Shown in pieces: positions 11,339-22,790 of a DNA stretch of 58,509 nucleotides (its first letter is position 1; every line of letters begins with the position of its first letter). The position numbers were made by a program, and so were the translations under genes. The notes beneath the pieces are model-generated. The model worked only from the letters and a program-made list of their open reading frames with translations, searched no databases and was not told the origin of the DNA. This stretch comes from Schizophyllum amplum (Eukaryota > Basidiomycota > Agaricomycetes > Agaricales > Schizophyllaceae): assembly GCA_007026445.1 (NCBI GenBank), contig VDMD01000136.1, positions 1 through 58,509 on the forward strand, written 5' to 3'.

Positions 11339-12407
11339 TTCTTGATAGCTCCCTGCTCGAATCGCTCCTTCGTACTGAAAGCGATAAGAAAATGAACAAG
11401 AAACACATAAAACATACCGTTCATAGTCTTCGAGCATTGCATCGTAGTGCTTACGCGTACAGATCCCGTAACCGAAGTTGCGGACGTTGAGTCCACGCTT
11501 GCTCTTGTTATCGATGTCGGCGTCGTCCATGATACGCTTCTTCTTCTTGGTGTCTTTGCGCGCGTATATTTGATGACCTCCCGCTTGATTATGGCTGTAT
11601 CGTCGCACTTGCCGTCGTTTTGAACGTCTTGCATCTGAAAGAATATCGGTGGGCGTCCGGGCGGTAGAGGAAGATGACTCACCATGATCACCAGCGCCAT
11701 ATACAGTTCCGGATATGCAACGAGCTCTGCGAGAAGCTCCCGTAGGCTAGGAATCTTCTCTGCGAGCACGTTAAATGCGATTGATCGCTGCTTTTCAAGC
11801 CTGCAGTGGTCAGTTAGAAGCGAGACCGGAAAAGGTGGATGTATGCGCACCGTGTTCGAGCAAGCTCGTCATTCAAAGCAGCCGCTCGCGCCTCCGCGTC
11901 TTCCTCCACATCGTCTGCAAGCTTCAGTCCCGCCTCGTGGATGCCTTGCATGAAAACGCTCTCGAGGTCGCCAAACAGCATGTAGGGGACATCACAAACG
12001 CAGCCGCGAGCGCCGTGCAGGTAGGGGTAGAGCGGCGAAGAGCGACTGTGAGGATAAGCATGAGTATATGCGTCAGAAAGACTGCCCAACGCACGTACTC
12101 GTCAACGCGCGGCCGCTTGCGCGGGCCATCCAAATATTTCTCCAACGCGGCCAAAACGCGGTCACTCGATCGCTTGCGTGGCTGCTCTTCGGTGTCGCTA
12201 GAGACATCGGGATCTTGTACGTCCAACCTCTCCGTAGGCCGAGTATGCGAAAGTCGGGGTTGGGGCTCTCGCGAGACTCGAGGGGGAAGTTGACCAGTAG
12301 GGGTGGTCGCGCGTAAGTACAGCGGCGCGGCGAAGCTGACCGGAAGGCCGGCTCTTCTGGAGCTTGCCTGGGACGCGGAGGACGAGGCGCTTGCTTTTGC
12401 TGGCCAT
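11305..12407 (-). CDS. DUF6698-like protein with a C-terminus borrowed from duplicated DNA
   Basis: Several short exons on the minus strand, starting at MASKSKRLVLRVPGK (12407). An acidic/basic segment with DTEEQPRKR and PRKRPRVDEY looks like a nuclear localisation region. Then come MLFGDLESVFMQGI, RSIAFNVLAEKIPSLRELL and, in the last part, DDTAIIKREVIKY, DNKSKRGLNVRNFGYG and a Cys-Thr-Arg. This order resembles the basidiomycete DUF6698 family (RG-hydrophobic block followed by a cysteine and an acidic end), whose function is unknown. Intron 1 is uncertain: 92 nt from a GTACTT donor, or a frameshift. The last exon ends RTKERFEQGAIKKRVPPRP... with TGA at 11305-11307. It runs across the breakpoint into coiled-coil-gene DNA, read in a different frame. 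Confidence 0.5.
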
Positions 12408-12602
12408 GATGAGGGAGGAGGAGAAGGGGGAAAGTGCGTGGAATATGGATGTATGCGCTCAAGTACGCGTGATCACGAGACCGCGTCACGCAGATGAACT
12501 CCGGGAATGGCTTATGTAATGTTCCTGGAGTTCGCGCGCGCGCGCCTAATTGCCTCGGACTGATCCCGCCGAATACTTCCAACCAACCTGCAACCAACCA
12601 CC

Positions 12603-13720
12603 ATGCCAGTGCCGCCCTGTCACCATTGCAAGAGAACTGGATTCTTGACAGACCGTGCACTTGCTCTTCATATCTCGCAATGCCCTAGCCGACAAACGAA
12701 CACTCAGGCGACGCTCGAGCGACTCGGCAAGCGCAAGGCGGCGGTACCTCCTGCGTCTACCCTCGCGTCTCCGCTCGTACCCCTGATCAAGAAGCAACGG
12801 AAAATGAATCTTACGCTTAAAATCAAGAAGCCAGCTCAGGTGCGTTGCAGATCTTCCCCATTGTACGCTCTGATTAACGCGACATACAGGACGTGCCCCC
12901 AGTCGGCGTTGCGGGACCATCTTTACAGCACGAACGGCATGACGAACTGGGTCTAGCTGAAGATACAGACAATCTGTTGTCGTCCGTCGGGCCTCCCGTA
13001 CAAGCAGCGATGGATGCGGACCGGTTGGTGATCGAGCCCCCCCGTGCGCTGCCCTCTAGTCATACATATCACAGTTTCTAACCATTATTCAGGTCCACCT
13101 TCCCCCTCCACTGTTTGAGCAAGATGTCGGTCCTCTAGACCGCTCTGCCCGCATACGACGCGTCCCGAAGCGACTGCACGACATGATACCTCCGCCGCAC
13201 CTCGCGTCCTGTAAACGCAGCTTCCTCAGCAGCTACGCATTCATCTGTCAGCTCCGGTCGCACCTTCGTCTCAAGCCCCTGCTCTGTCTATGTCCCTACT
13301 CCTTCAGACGAAGGCTCCGATGTCGAAGTGATCGATCTGACGATCACGTCTACCTACGCCAATGAATTCGGGCTCTACCGCATCTATCACAGTACCCTGA
13401 TGATCTCATCACTGTCGACAACCTGGCGGACTCCCCTCACTTCGCATCTGAGCCCACTACCGTGCCACGCTGCCCGGACTCCGTCTTCGGTCTACCGCGC
13501 GAGCCAGATCACCAAGCCGCGCCACCGGCTGCTCCGTGGTTTGCCCCCCATCCGAACGCGAGCGTGGCGAACCTGATGGCCTGGCAACATCGTGGTGCAA
13601 CGAAGACTACCGCGGGCCTACAGGATATGGTAGATACTATCAAAATGACTTCGAAAAGGACCACTTAGCCGGTGTCCTGGTAAGGGCTGATACATGTACA
13701 CCTGTGATGGTCACCCTGAT
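12603..13720 (+). pseudogene. N-terminal remnant of a Plavaka-like (CACTA-type) transposase
   Basis: Exon 12603-12839 encodes a single Cys2-His-Cys finger, CHHCKRTGFLTDRALALHISQC. An intron ends at about 12890, and DVPPVGVAGPSLQHERHDEL follows. Further pieces in shifting frames are RSARIRRVPKRLHDMI, TSTYANEFGLYRIYH, YPDDLITVDNLADSPHF and WFAPHPNASVANLMAWQH. An N-terminal finger followed by FGLYRxYxxxP and PF/HPNxSxxxLMxW blocks is typical of basidiomycete Plavaka transposase N-termini. That assignment is from memory of the family. At least three frame changes occur, one at an AAAA run near 13642. Nothing of the catalytic region follows. Considered a truncated relic. Confidence 0.5.
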
Positions 13721-14989
13721 AGGATACTCAACAAATATCATCCCCGATCAGGGCGTTGTGGGTCCAGCGCGGCTAGTAGTCCCGGCAAGGGCTGATCCCC
13801 TTTTGGCTTTTTTCGTGATGGTCCTCTTCGATTGACCGGGACCCTGCTTTCGACATTGCTGAGCGACTATCCTCCCCGAGAACCTGCCCTACATAATGAC
13901 AGCTCATGGACGCTCTTGATGATGCGAGGTCTGTGATACGATACTTGCATCGGTTCAAGTGAGTACGCGCCATTTACGCATTGGTACTTAGTCGGACGGT
14001 CATAGCTGCACCAAAAACTTGTCAACACTATGCTACAAGAGCAAGGAAAGCAAATATGACCCTTTCAAAAGGCTCTGCTCAGCTTGCACCTGATACCGGT
14101 GACGCTGCATCTATGGATGGCTCGGTTGCGCCGCGCGCGGATGAGGGCAATGCTAGATATTGCAACCCCATACTGAAAGTAACCTATAAACGAAATGATT
14201 TTGCGAATCGGCCCATTCTCGTTCAGCGAACCTCATGATATAAGGTCAAAGTTGATAGATCGCGCATGGGCATCGTCTAGTATAGGCATGTATATTTTCA
14301 GAGGGATCGGTGGAGATGTGAGTGACGGGGAGGGGGAACAAGAGTGAGGCGGGGAACCCGGGTTGTACCCCTCACCGAAACGTCCGCCCTGCACAGCGAC
14401 TTCGCTGGTCTTTCACTATGAAACTTTGCGTGGTAGTAGGTCTAGGTCCACTCAAACTACGTGTAACATTGCAGCAGTGTGACCTCGAGGGATCGTCCAG
14501 CAAAATTGCAAAACGTGTCGTATCTCGGTTGATGAAGGTCCTCCCCCTACTCATGACACTGTGCGCCACCCAGCACATATATCGGTCTGAAATTGATAAA
14601 CATACGTCTTCTACTGTGATATACACTACGTGATTTTCTTGGAATATTTGCAGACCTGCGAACCACGCCAACCCGGGTGTTTCGTTGAGGGGGCCTGTTT
14701 CGGATAGGGGTTACTTTCAGTACATGATCGCGACATTTCAATGACTGCCTATCGGGGGGCTTGCGCGGACTCTCGGCTGCACGGTAAGTATGCGAACGGC
14801 TGACCGCAGGCAGACCGCAGGCAGGGAGATTCAGTAGCAAATGTCATCTCAGTGACTCACCGGCCCACTTAACATCATGCCTGCTCGCCTCAGGGAAAAT
14901 GACGCGAAGTCCATTGGTAGACACTCGGACACTCCTTCCGTGGCCGAAGAAGCAACTACGTATAGCACACGGCGAGAACGCAGATATAA
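13721..14989. other. intergenic, no gene seen
   Basis: About 1.3 kb with no coding signal, RNA gene or terminal repeats that I could recognise. It lies between the transposase relic and unit 2 of the segmental duplication and may contain decayed transposon sequence. Confidence 0.4.
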
Positions 14990-17900
14990 AGCTCATCGGT
15001 GTGTGGGATTGCAGCTGTAGTACCCCGCTCTCAGATCATGATGGCTCCTCCTGGCGTAGGCCTGTTGACCAAAGCGCTGCCGCATCTAGCCCTCCCCTCC
15101 ATCATTACCTATGGATGCCTCCGTGCCCTGGAGAACGTGCGCGAGGTCAAGCTACCCATTTGGATGACGGTCGCTATTGTTGTTCTCGTGCACCCGATGC
15201 TGTCGATCTTCCGTAGCTTTCGCGACGACTGGCAGATGCATAGCAAGGCAGCCGCTAATGCCGCGGTCGTTCCACCTCTTCTACCGAGCAAACTTCCCTT
15301 AGGGCTGAGTCACCTCAGTACCGTGCGGAATACGGTGAGATCAGGGGTGTTTGGTTAGTTTTCCGGGTCATCGCTGCAATGTGTACTGACGCGACGGTCA
15401 GCTCGTGTTTTGGGTGTGTGGGCCAAGGAGTTGGACGCCACCGTATACCGTGTCAACCTTCTGGGTAGAATCCGGGTATGTGGCACACCGCACATCGGCA
15501 TTACCTTCGAGCTGACATATGCTTCAGTTTATCACGATTGAGCCTGATCACGTCAAGGTATGCGCTGAAGAGAGCAGGTTTTGAAGTCTAGACTGACGCA
15601 TAGCGTATCCTACAAGACCATTCTGGCGACTCAGTTCGAAGACTTTGATAAAGGTGAGTGTACCTGGCTCGTTCTTGACTTAGGCTGAAGCTGGTACCTC
15701 AGGCCCTGTAGTCTATGACTCATTCAAGTCTCTCCTTGGTAGCGGTGTCTTCAACTCGGATGGCGACATGTGGAAGTAAGTTGGTTTTCGTGATGTATAT
15801 ACTAGTCCTTATTGTTCATAGGTTTCACCGCACCATGACGCGTCCGTTTTTCAACAAGGACAAGATTTCGCACTTCGACAACTTCGACCGGCACGCTAAC
15901 GATATCATCCGCCTGGCGAAGGAGCGCATCGCTGAAGGCTACCCCATCGACTTCCAGGACATGGTTGCGAGGTTTACTCTCGACTCTGCTACTGAATATC
16001 TGTTCGGATACGACGTCAACTCATCCGGTGCGGGTCTCCCGTATCCACCGGGCGCTCCGAGTTCCAACCCGCCCGAGTTCTTCGCTCACTCATCCAATCG
16101 CTTCGTGGCGGCCTTTGGAGAGGGTCAAAATCTGACAGCAATGCGCGTGCGGGTCGGCCCAGGCTGGCGTCTGTACGAAGCCTGGAAGGATAAGGTTCAG
16201 CCATGTCGGTGCGTATAAGGAATCTTTCATGTCTGAGCGCCATTGCTAACATATGTTGTACTCTAGGGACGTGGTAGATGGCTTTGTGAACGAGATTCTT
16301 GCGGATTCGGCCCTTCAGAAGGCAGACATTGAAGCTAAGAAGGCCACGTCGGAAACGAAGCCTGGTGATGATGATACACTCCTCTCACATCTCATGAAGT
16401 ATACGCAAGGTGCGATAAATGCCTGCCTCCTTCACCCGTCCTACTCATGCTGTACTGTAGACCGCCGCATGCTTACGGATGAAATTGTCAATTTGCTGGT
16501 CGCTGGCCGCGACACTACTTCCGGTACCCTTTCATTCGGCATATACAAGCTGGCGGAACATCCCGACATCTTGGCCAAGCTGCGCGAGGAGATCCTTGAT
16601 AAGGTAGGGGCGACGCGCCGACCGACCTTTGAGGACATTCGGGACATGAAGTGTGAGCGACATATCTCTCTCAGATGTTCCGGCAATTGACATGATGCAG
16701 ACCTACGCGCCTTCTTGAATGGTACGCTCGGCATGCCGCTCGTCTGACGTTATAACCTAACTTATACTCATGCGCCTATAGAGGTTCTACGTCTCTACCC
16801 CATTGTGTACGTGGTTGCCTTATTTGATCAGGGTTCGGTAGGCTAACTCTCTCTCAGTCCCATTAACGGCAGGCGAGTGGCCGTGGACAATAAATTGCAT
16901 GGGTTGATTAATGATACCGCAACAGACAAGCAAACAAGGACACTCTTCTCCCGTTCAAGGACGCCAGCAAGCCCCCCGTCTTCATACCCAGCGGGACCAG
17001 GTGAGTGTCGGACCGCAATGGGACCGCTATTCCCTGGATCTGACATCTTGCAAGCGTCGTGTACAGTGTGTACCTGATACATCGGCGCACTGATCTCTGG
17101 GGTCCGGATGGTGCGTTCTCGCCCAAAAAGAGTGAACGACAGCCCGCTAACGATAGCTACTAACCTGTGCTACCCAGCCGGCACGTTCGACCCTGACCGT
17201 TTTATCGACGAGCGCCTAGGCAAATATCTTACGCGCAACCCGTACATCTTTATCCCCTTCAACGCGGGCCCGCGCATCTGCCTCGGCCAGCAGGTGCGGC
17301 CTTCTTCCTCGAGCACTCCTTGGTTGTACTGACTCCCGCGATCTTCTTCCTATCACAGTTTGCCTACAACGAGATGTCATACTTCCTCATCCGGCTGCTT
17401 CAGAACTTCAGCGGCTTCTCGCTCGCTGACGACGTGCAGCCAGCGGACACCATCACGTCCTTCCCCACCTCAGACGCGCCGGGCGCGGAGATGGAAAAGC
17501 GAGTGTTCGCTGCGCACCTGACGATGTATCTTAAGGTGAGCATTTGCCGAGCGCGGAGAAAGACTTTTTACTGACTGTTGTCATAGGACAGCTTGTGGGT
17601 GCGCATGACGGAGGCTCCGGCGGCGGAGAAGAACGCCTAAAGGCAGAGCAGCCCTCGTTCTCTACGATATGAAGTTGCGGAACATTTTATTTACATGAGT
17701 CGTGAGATCTTGTTGTATATGTAGATGGGGCTTGCCTTCGTCCACATTTCCTAGGCGCAACTTGTTTATTACTGGACAATCAGAGGTATATACACCGAAG
17801 TCAGATGCTAGCGCTACACATTTGCATGTACACTCAATAAATATATCTACGACGTCGCTACCCCAGAGTTCAGTGCACAGGGCGTTGTATCGGAACTGCC

Positions 17901-18658
17901 ACCGTACCAGACCCAAGCCCCGCTGAGCCCGAAGTAGTTGCTACAACCGTCCGTATTGGTCGGCCAGGCTCGAATGGAGGCGCCGCACTCGACAGGGTGG
18001 AACCTTGACTTCGCGAAGTCGCACTAGGCACAGACGCCGTCGCAAGATGCGAGCTGGAACTCGAACCCGAAGATAGATGCGTGCCGGAAGACGATGAAAG
18101 CAGCGGCGCCCCGCGACTCCCGGCTTTCCCGTTCGGATGCGAGTGGTGGTGGAAATGGTGCCGATGGTGGTGGGCGCCGTGCGCGCGGGGCGCAGTGTGG
18201 TGTGACACCGGCCGGTGGCCAGATGGGCGGGTGATGATGCCGGGACGGTGCCAGCGAGTGGCGGGTATGTAGGTGCGCGGATCGGCGTGGTCCGTGCGGG
18301 AAGAGCGGGTGCGCGAACACCTCCCCGAACTCGGACACGTCCGCATTAAGCGGCTCGATGTCGAGCTCGCCGCCGTACAGCTCCTCCATCTCCGCCCGCT
18401 GCAGCTCCTGCTCGAGCACGCGCAGCTGCTCCTCGAGGTCGGGGAGCACTGTGCCCTCCAGCTTGGTGCGCTTCGCATGTAGGCGCTCCGCACGGCCGTC
18501 GAGCGCGGCCAGCTCGCCCTCCATTGCAGCCGTCTTTTTCCGCGCCTTCTCTTGAGACCGTTCGCGGGCTTTCCGGGCAACGTCTGCTGCGCGCTTCAGT
18601 TCGCGGTGCGCGGCTTCGCGCTCGTCACGCGTCGCTTCGAGGGCGGGGAGGGACTCTT
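14990..18658. repeat. Segmental duplication, unit 2 (direct repeat of 7672-11338)
   Basis: This is the probable parental unit. It contains the intact P450 and, in convergent orientation, the 3' half of a coiled-coil gene that continues beyond the unit to 19543. Upstream similarity to unit 1 begins around ATAAAG...CATCGGTGT near 14985-15000. Confidence 0.85.
15038..17640 (+). CDS. CYP63-like cytochrome P450, copy 2 (intact)
   Basis: Predicted ER-membrane heme monooxygenase of 596 aa in 16 exons, 15038-15353 through 17587-17640. Some exons are tiny: 21, 25 and 15 nt at 16701, 16782 and 16858. Hydrophobic N-terminus; [28 protein letters not shown]; helix [14 protein letters not shown]; ExxR in EVLRLYP; heme loop [12 protein letters not shown] with the axial Cys; C-terminal [19 protein letters not shown]63 enzymes of white-rot fungi oxidise alkanes, fatty acids and aromatic xenobiotics; the substrate here is unknown. 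The intron after 16872 appears to use a GC donor (AG|GCGAGT), conserved in copy 1. Exon 4 uses an AAG acceptor at 15614-15616. Two adjacent ATGs occur (15038, 15041). Confidence 0.93.
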
Positions 18659-19543
18659 CAAGCGCCGCGGCTTCTGCCTCGAGCTCTTCTCGGGCGGCGT
18701 TGGCGCGCTTCAGTGATTCCTGTAATGCCAGCACACGCTGTCGGGCCCGTTGCTCCGCGATAGAGTTCTTCTCGGAGGTGCGCTTGAGGGCATCAATTTC
18801 GGAGCGCAGTGCAGCGTCGGTCTTCTGCGCTTCGCGCCGCGCAGACTTGAGCGCCTGCGCCAGGGTCTCCTTCTCGGTCACAAGTGCTGCAAGCGTATGC
18901 TCAACCTGCGCAAGGCGGTCCTCCATCGTGAACGAGGATGCGACGCTACTCGGGGTGAGCCGTTCACGACGGCGGGGCGGCCTGCAGACACGGAGGAGGA
19001 TGGGGTAGAGGGTGCGCCTTGATCGGAAGATGAGGATGAACTCTCGTCCTCAATGGTTGTCTCATCGACTTTGGGGAACTCGAAGTCTAAGGGGAGCTGC
19101 TTTCAGTAACGGAGCCGGCCGCGCAGAGACGGCGTACCTTCAGTAATAACTTGCCTCCGGATGATGTTGCTCTCGCTACCTTGCACAAGACCGAGGTCGA
19201 TGTCGTACTGGCGCCCAGGCATGAGACCGTAGATGATGATGACTGCCTCGTCTACTTTGTCGTCGATGCGGATGAGCACGCGCTGCCATGGAGCTTCGTT
19301 GACGTTGACTGAGAGTCCTTTGGCAAGTACATCAGAGATGATAGCGCCAGTTAAAGAGGAGCCGTCGCCATCGCCGTCGTGCGCCTCGCTCTCCAGCGCC
19401 AGATGGTCATCAACGTCGTGCAAGGAGGAGGAGAGGATGAAGGTCGCGGACACGGATGAGATTTCGCGCACGGACAAGGATAGCGGAGGTGCCCAGGGGC
19501 GTATCGCATGCCATTCCTGCGTCGAATCTCCAGTCGACGACAT
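17870..19543 (-). CDS. Conserved basidiomycete coiled-coil protein with N-terminal beta-rich domain
   Basis: I do not recognise a named family. The start at 19543 reads MSSTGDSTQEWHAIRPW. Residues ~1-145 are a hydrophobic/acidic beta-rich region ending GRQYDIDLGLVQGSESN. After an intron near 19101-19138 comes a Ser/Pro-rich linker, then a coiled coil of about 180 residues (MEDRLAQVEHTLAALVTEKE to LEEQLRVLEQELQRAE), an acidic LYGGELDIEPLNADVSEFGE block, and a His/Pro- then Ser-rich tail ending at 17870. Two frame breaks are visible. One is at a CCCC run at about 18952-18955, just before SSVASSFTMEDRLAQ. The other is at CCCC near 18108-18111, where copy 1 has CCC. Likely a cytoskeletal or scaffold protein, but this is inference from coiled-coil content only. 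Confidence 0.65.
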
Positions 19544-20135
19544 ACAGAAGACTCCAGTATTGAGTGATGATGGAAAGGAACAACAAAGGAACAAAGACTC
19601 GGAGTCTTTGACTCTTTGTTTTGGTGATTTGGAAAAGAACTCGGCTAACCCGGGCCGCTTCAAGCCACGATCACGAGAGTCAGACCAAACATCCGTCTTC
19701 CTCTCCTCCCACCGTGGCGCCGACCAAAGCTAATACGCCCTCCCAGGAAAACAATGTTATAGCCTGAATCTCGAGCCTTTCACGGAAAAAACCCGTCTGG
19801 CAAACTGTGTGAAGTCAAGGTAATATTGCCGCTCTCAGGCTGCTCTCAGCGCCCTCAGTTGACAGTGAAATCCGCTTCAGATTTGCTGTTTATCAGTGTC
19901 CATTGATTACTGCTTCCTAGACACGTCGAACCCTGGAGTCGCTGAATACACGACCTTTCTCTGAACTTTCACGAGTCGCGCATCAAACAAACACCGGGCC
20001 GACCTCCTGGACCTGTCCTGAACAGAGTGTTTCCGCCAAGTTGCCGCTGATGAGCCAGCTTTCTTCTGCCCCTCACTCGCTCAGTCTTGACGCTGCGTAT
20101 CGAACATAGGAGCGGTCTGTCTGCCTTGCCCGACA
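19544..20135. other. intergenic (divergent promoters), no gene seen
   Basis: Shared upstream region of the coiled-coil gene (minus) and the SDR gene (plus). Nothing beyond promoter and 5' UTR sequence was recognised. Confidence 0.4.
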
Positions 20136-21719
20136 ATGGCCCACACCCCAACCAGTGGGGCGAACTGGCCACTTTTCGCCTGCGCCACCCTTGCCATCTT
20201 CGTACCCCTAGCCTACATTCATCTCAATGACGCCCGCCTGAAGCGCGTGCCGCAGAGCGCTTCGCAGTTCTCACCCAAGCGGCTTACTCCCGAGGCGATA
20301 ACGGCACTCGAGAAGCAGCTGGCGGAAAAGGACACAACAATTGACGACCAGATCCCACCCAAGACGGAGAGAAGGTACATCGTGGTCGGTGGGGTGCGTG
20401 ATTTCTTCTTCGTGGTTTCACTTGTCTGACATCGACATATAGGCTGGCTTCCTGGGCGGCTGGATTGTGCTCCAGCTCATACGGCGCGGGGAAGATCCCA
20501 AGAACATTCGTGTGATCGACCTCCGTCTGCCCGATCGGCCCGACCTTCAGACCGATGAAGTCAAAGATGTCGCATTTCTGCAAGTCGATATAACTGACCG
20601 CGATGCCGTCGACCGCGCTTTCGACCTTCCATGGCCCAAAGGCGATACGACCGGCCTGACCGTCTTCAACACCGCTGCGAACATTCTCTTCTACGAGCGC
20701 GACGAGAAGCTGCTTCCTCGCTCGATCCGCATCAACGTCGACGGTAGCCAGAACTTGCTCGATGCGTCCCGTCGCGTGGGCGCGAGTATCTTCATACAGA
20801 CGTCCTCCGGCTCTGTCTCCGTGCATAGCTCGCGCTACCTGCTTTGGCCGTGGGAGAGAGAGCCGAAGCACTTCGTTCAGGTAATCAACGACGACGAAGG
20901 CATCATTCCTAAGCGACATGAAGACCACTTCTCGAATTACGCCGCATCGAAGTACATATGGGAGCGTCGCGTCTGCGCTGCCCATAATACGCCCAGCGGC
21001 ACCGGCGTCCTCCGTACTGGCGCGATTCGCCCTGGGAATGGTATTTCAGGGCCCGGTGGCGACCAAATATGCGGTTCGTACCTCGTCCGCGGGTCAAACC
21101 CCTCCTGGGCCCTCCACGTCGTCCAGTCCTTCGTCTACGTCGAGAACTGCTCCCTGGCGCACCTGCTCTACGAGGCCCGCCTTCTCGCACACGAGGACGG
21201 CGACCACTCGTGTGCAGACATCGGCGGGCAGGCGTTCGTGGTCACCGACCCCGGCCCGCCCGCAACGTACGGCGACATCGCGGTCGCGTTGAACACGCTC
21301 AGCGGCGGCAAGTGCACGTTCGTGCGGCTGTCGCCGACAGTCATGCTCCTCATCGCGTATCTCATCGAGGCGCTGTACACCACACGGCTCCGGCTTCAGA
21401 TGAGCGGCTGGACTTGGCTGGCGCGCATGCTCCCACATATCAAGGGTGATGTGGCAGCGCTGCAGCCGGCGATGTGCAACCTTGTTACGCCGCACCTGAT
21501 TTTCGATGACTCGCGGGCGCGGCTGGCGCCGGAACGTGGGGGCTGGGATATCGCGGGGCGTGGACGACGATGGAGGGTGCGGTGCGGACACACAATGCGT
21601 ATGCGGCGGGGATGATCTCGCCGAGGGTGCGCTCGATTGAGGCCGGCGCCGCGGCTGCAGTCGTGGACACGGTCAAGACAACGACGGGTGTGAATGTGAT
21701 GCCTGCGTTGAGTGGGTAG
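20136..21719 (+). CDS. Extended SDR / 3-beta-hydroxysteroid dehydrogenase-type membrane enzyme
   Basis: NAD(P)-dependent oxidoreductase resembling 3-beta-HSD/ERG26-type sterol dehydrogenases; the exact substrate cannot be read from sequence. Exon 1 is 20136-20393 and exon 2 20443-21719. An N-terminal membrane segment (FACATLAIFVPLAYIHL) is followed by the Rossmann motif VVGGAGFLGGW across the intron. Then VIDLRLPDR, FNTAANILFYERDEKLL, QTSSGSV and the catalytic Tyr-x3-Lys in NYAASKY, followed by TGAIRPGNGISGPGG and FVYVENCSLAHLL. As sequenced the frame ends at 21615. The neighbouring frame continues LGYRGAWTTMEGAVRTHNAY, as these enzymes normally end, to TAG at 21717-21719. The switch is at the GGGGG run 21537-21541. 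With that, about 511 aa. Confidence 0.82.
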
Positions 21720-21779
21720 GTATATATGTACCACTGTACATGGCCGGTAGGCAATGCCAGGTCATCTCATACCTACTTA

Positions 21780-22616
21780 CAGCCGTTTGCGGTATTTTGT
21801 GGAATGCCCGCGCGTTTCGTCGTGCGTGTCATGTTTGTCCGGCCCCCCTCGGCAAACGCCGCCGCCTGCCTCCCGCGCGACGCGCGGCGCGCTCACTCGC
21901 CCGCTGAGCGTCGCTGCTCCCTGTCCTCCCTCTCTAGTACTTCCAAACATTGAATTGGCATGACTAGTACACTCTATAGCTATGATCTGCGAGAATAACG
22001 CTCCTGTTACCTCAACATACAAAACTTGGCCTTCGTGAACAATCAGTGTTCTTCTTTCCGGCACCAACCCATCGTTGTGCATCAGGTGCACAACCTCAAA
22101 GAAGCCCGTGCTCTTGTTGCATTGCCAGCAAGCCTGAGGCCCTGGTAAAGCCCACTGAAGGATATCCGAAGGGCATTTTGTTTTGTTCTTCAACCGTGTG
22201 AATTATCGGCCAGATTATGCACCCTCATGAGTCAACTCAAGGAGCCCTTGTACCCGCATTCACTGTATATGAAAGTGTGATTTCGAGCCTCCTTTGACAT
22301 TTTTTGCGAGGTGGCACACCCGTTTTTCAAGTTCTTGCCCCTGAACGTCTGCCTTGCAGGCTAAGTTCTTGCCCTTTGACTTCATGACAGCGTGCTTCAC
22401 AGTGGCCATCATGGGGCATTTTTCAAGGCCTCAGATTTTTGACAGAGTTTACATGCACGTATGGAGCGGGAACGAGCAAGAAGAGCAGGAGTGAAAGGTC
22501 GACAATGCGTCCGCGGGCCGCGCGCGCGGGCGGACCGCCTTTGCCGAGGGGGCCTGGCCAAACATGACACGCACGCCGAAACGCGCGGGCATTCCACAAA
22601 ATACCGCAAACGGCTG
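21780..22616. mobile_element. MITE-like element with TA target-site duplication
   Basis: Terminal inverted repeats of about 85 bp start CAGCCGTTTGCGGTATTTTG at 21780 and end with the complement at 22616. The outer 40 bp are identical and the rest has a few differences. The element is 837 bp and flanked by TA on both sides (21778-21779 and 22617-22618), as in Tc1/mariner-type insertions. The interior has no transposase. A frame on the minus strand of about 138 residues has no known motif. It is a non-autonomous DNA transposon lying in the 3' flank of the SDR gene. Confidence 0.75.
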
Positions 22617-22790
22617 TAAGGGAGACTACTTCCCTTTCGGATGAATTTGCACCCTTACAAATCTATATCATCATCAGTGGGTTTCGCGGCCCTCTTTCAA
22701 CCTCACACGAAGTCTCGCGGACGCTTATATCCCATATTGATTAGGGTCTATCAACGACCATCGACTTCTGGAAGTCGAATCGCCACCTAG

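Noticed and set aside
15611..15616. AAG splice acceptors (also 25637, 30166, 33494) as an unusual signal
   Set aside because: AAG acceptors are within normal fungal variation; they are only noted in the gene models.
21827..22193. Possible gene on the minus strand inside the MITE
   Set aside because: The frame runs into the terminal inverted repeat, lacks known motifs and has no intron structure like neighbours.
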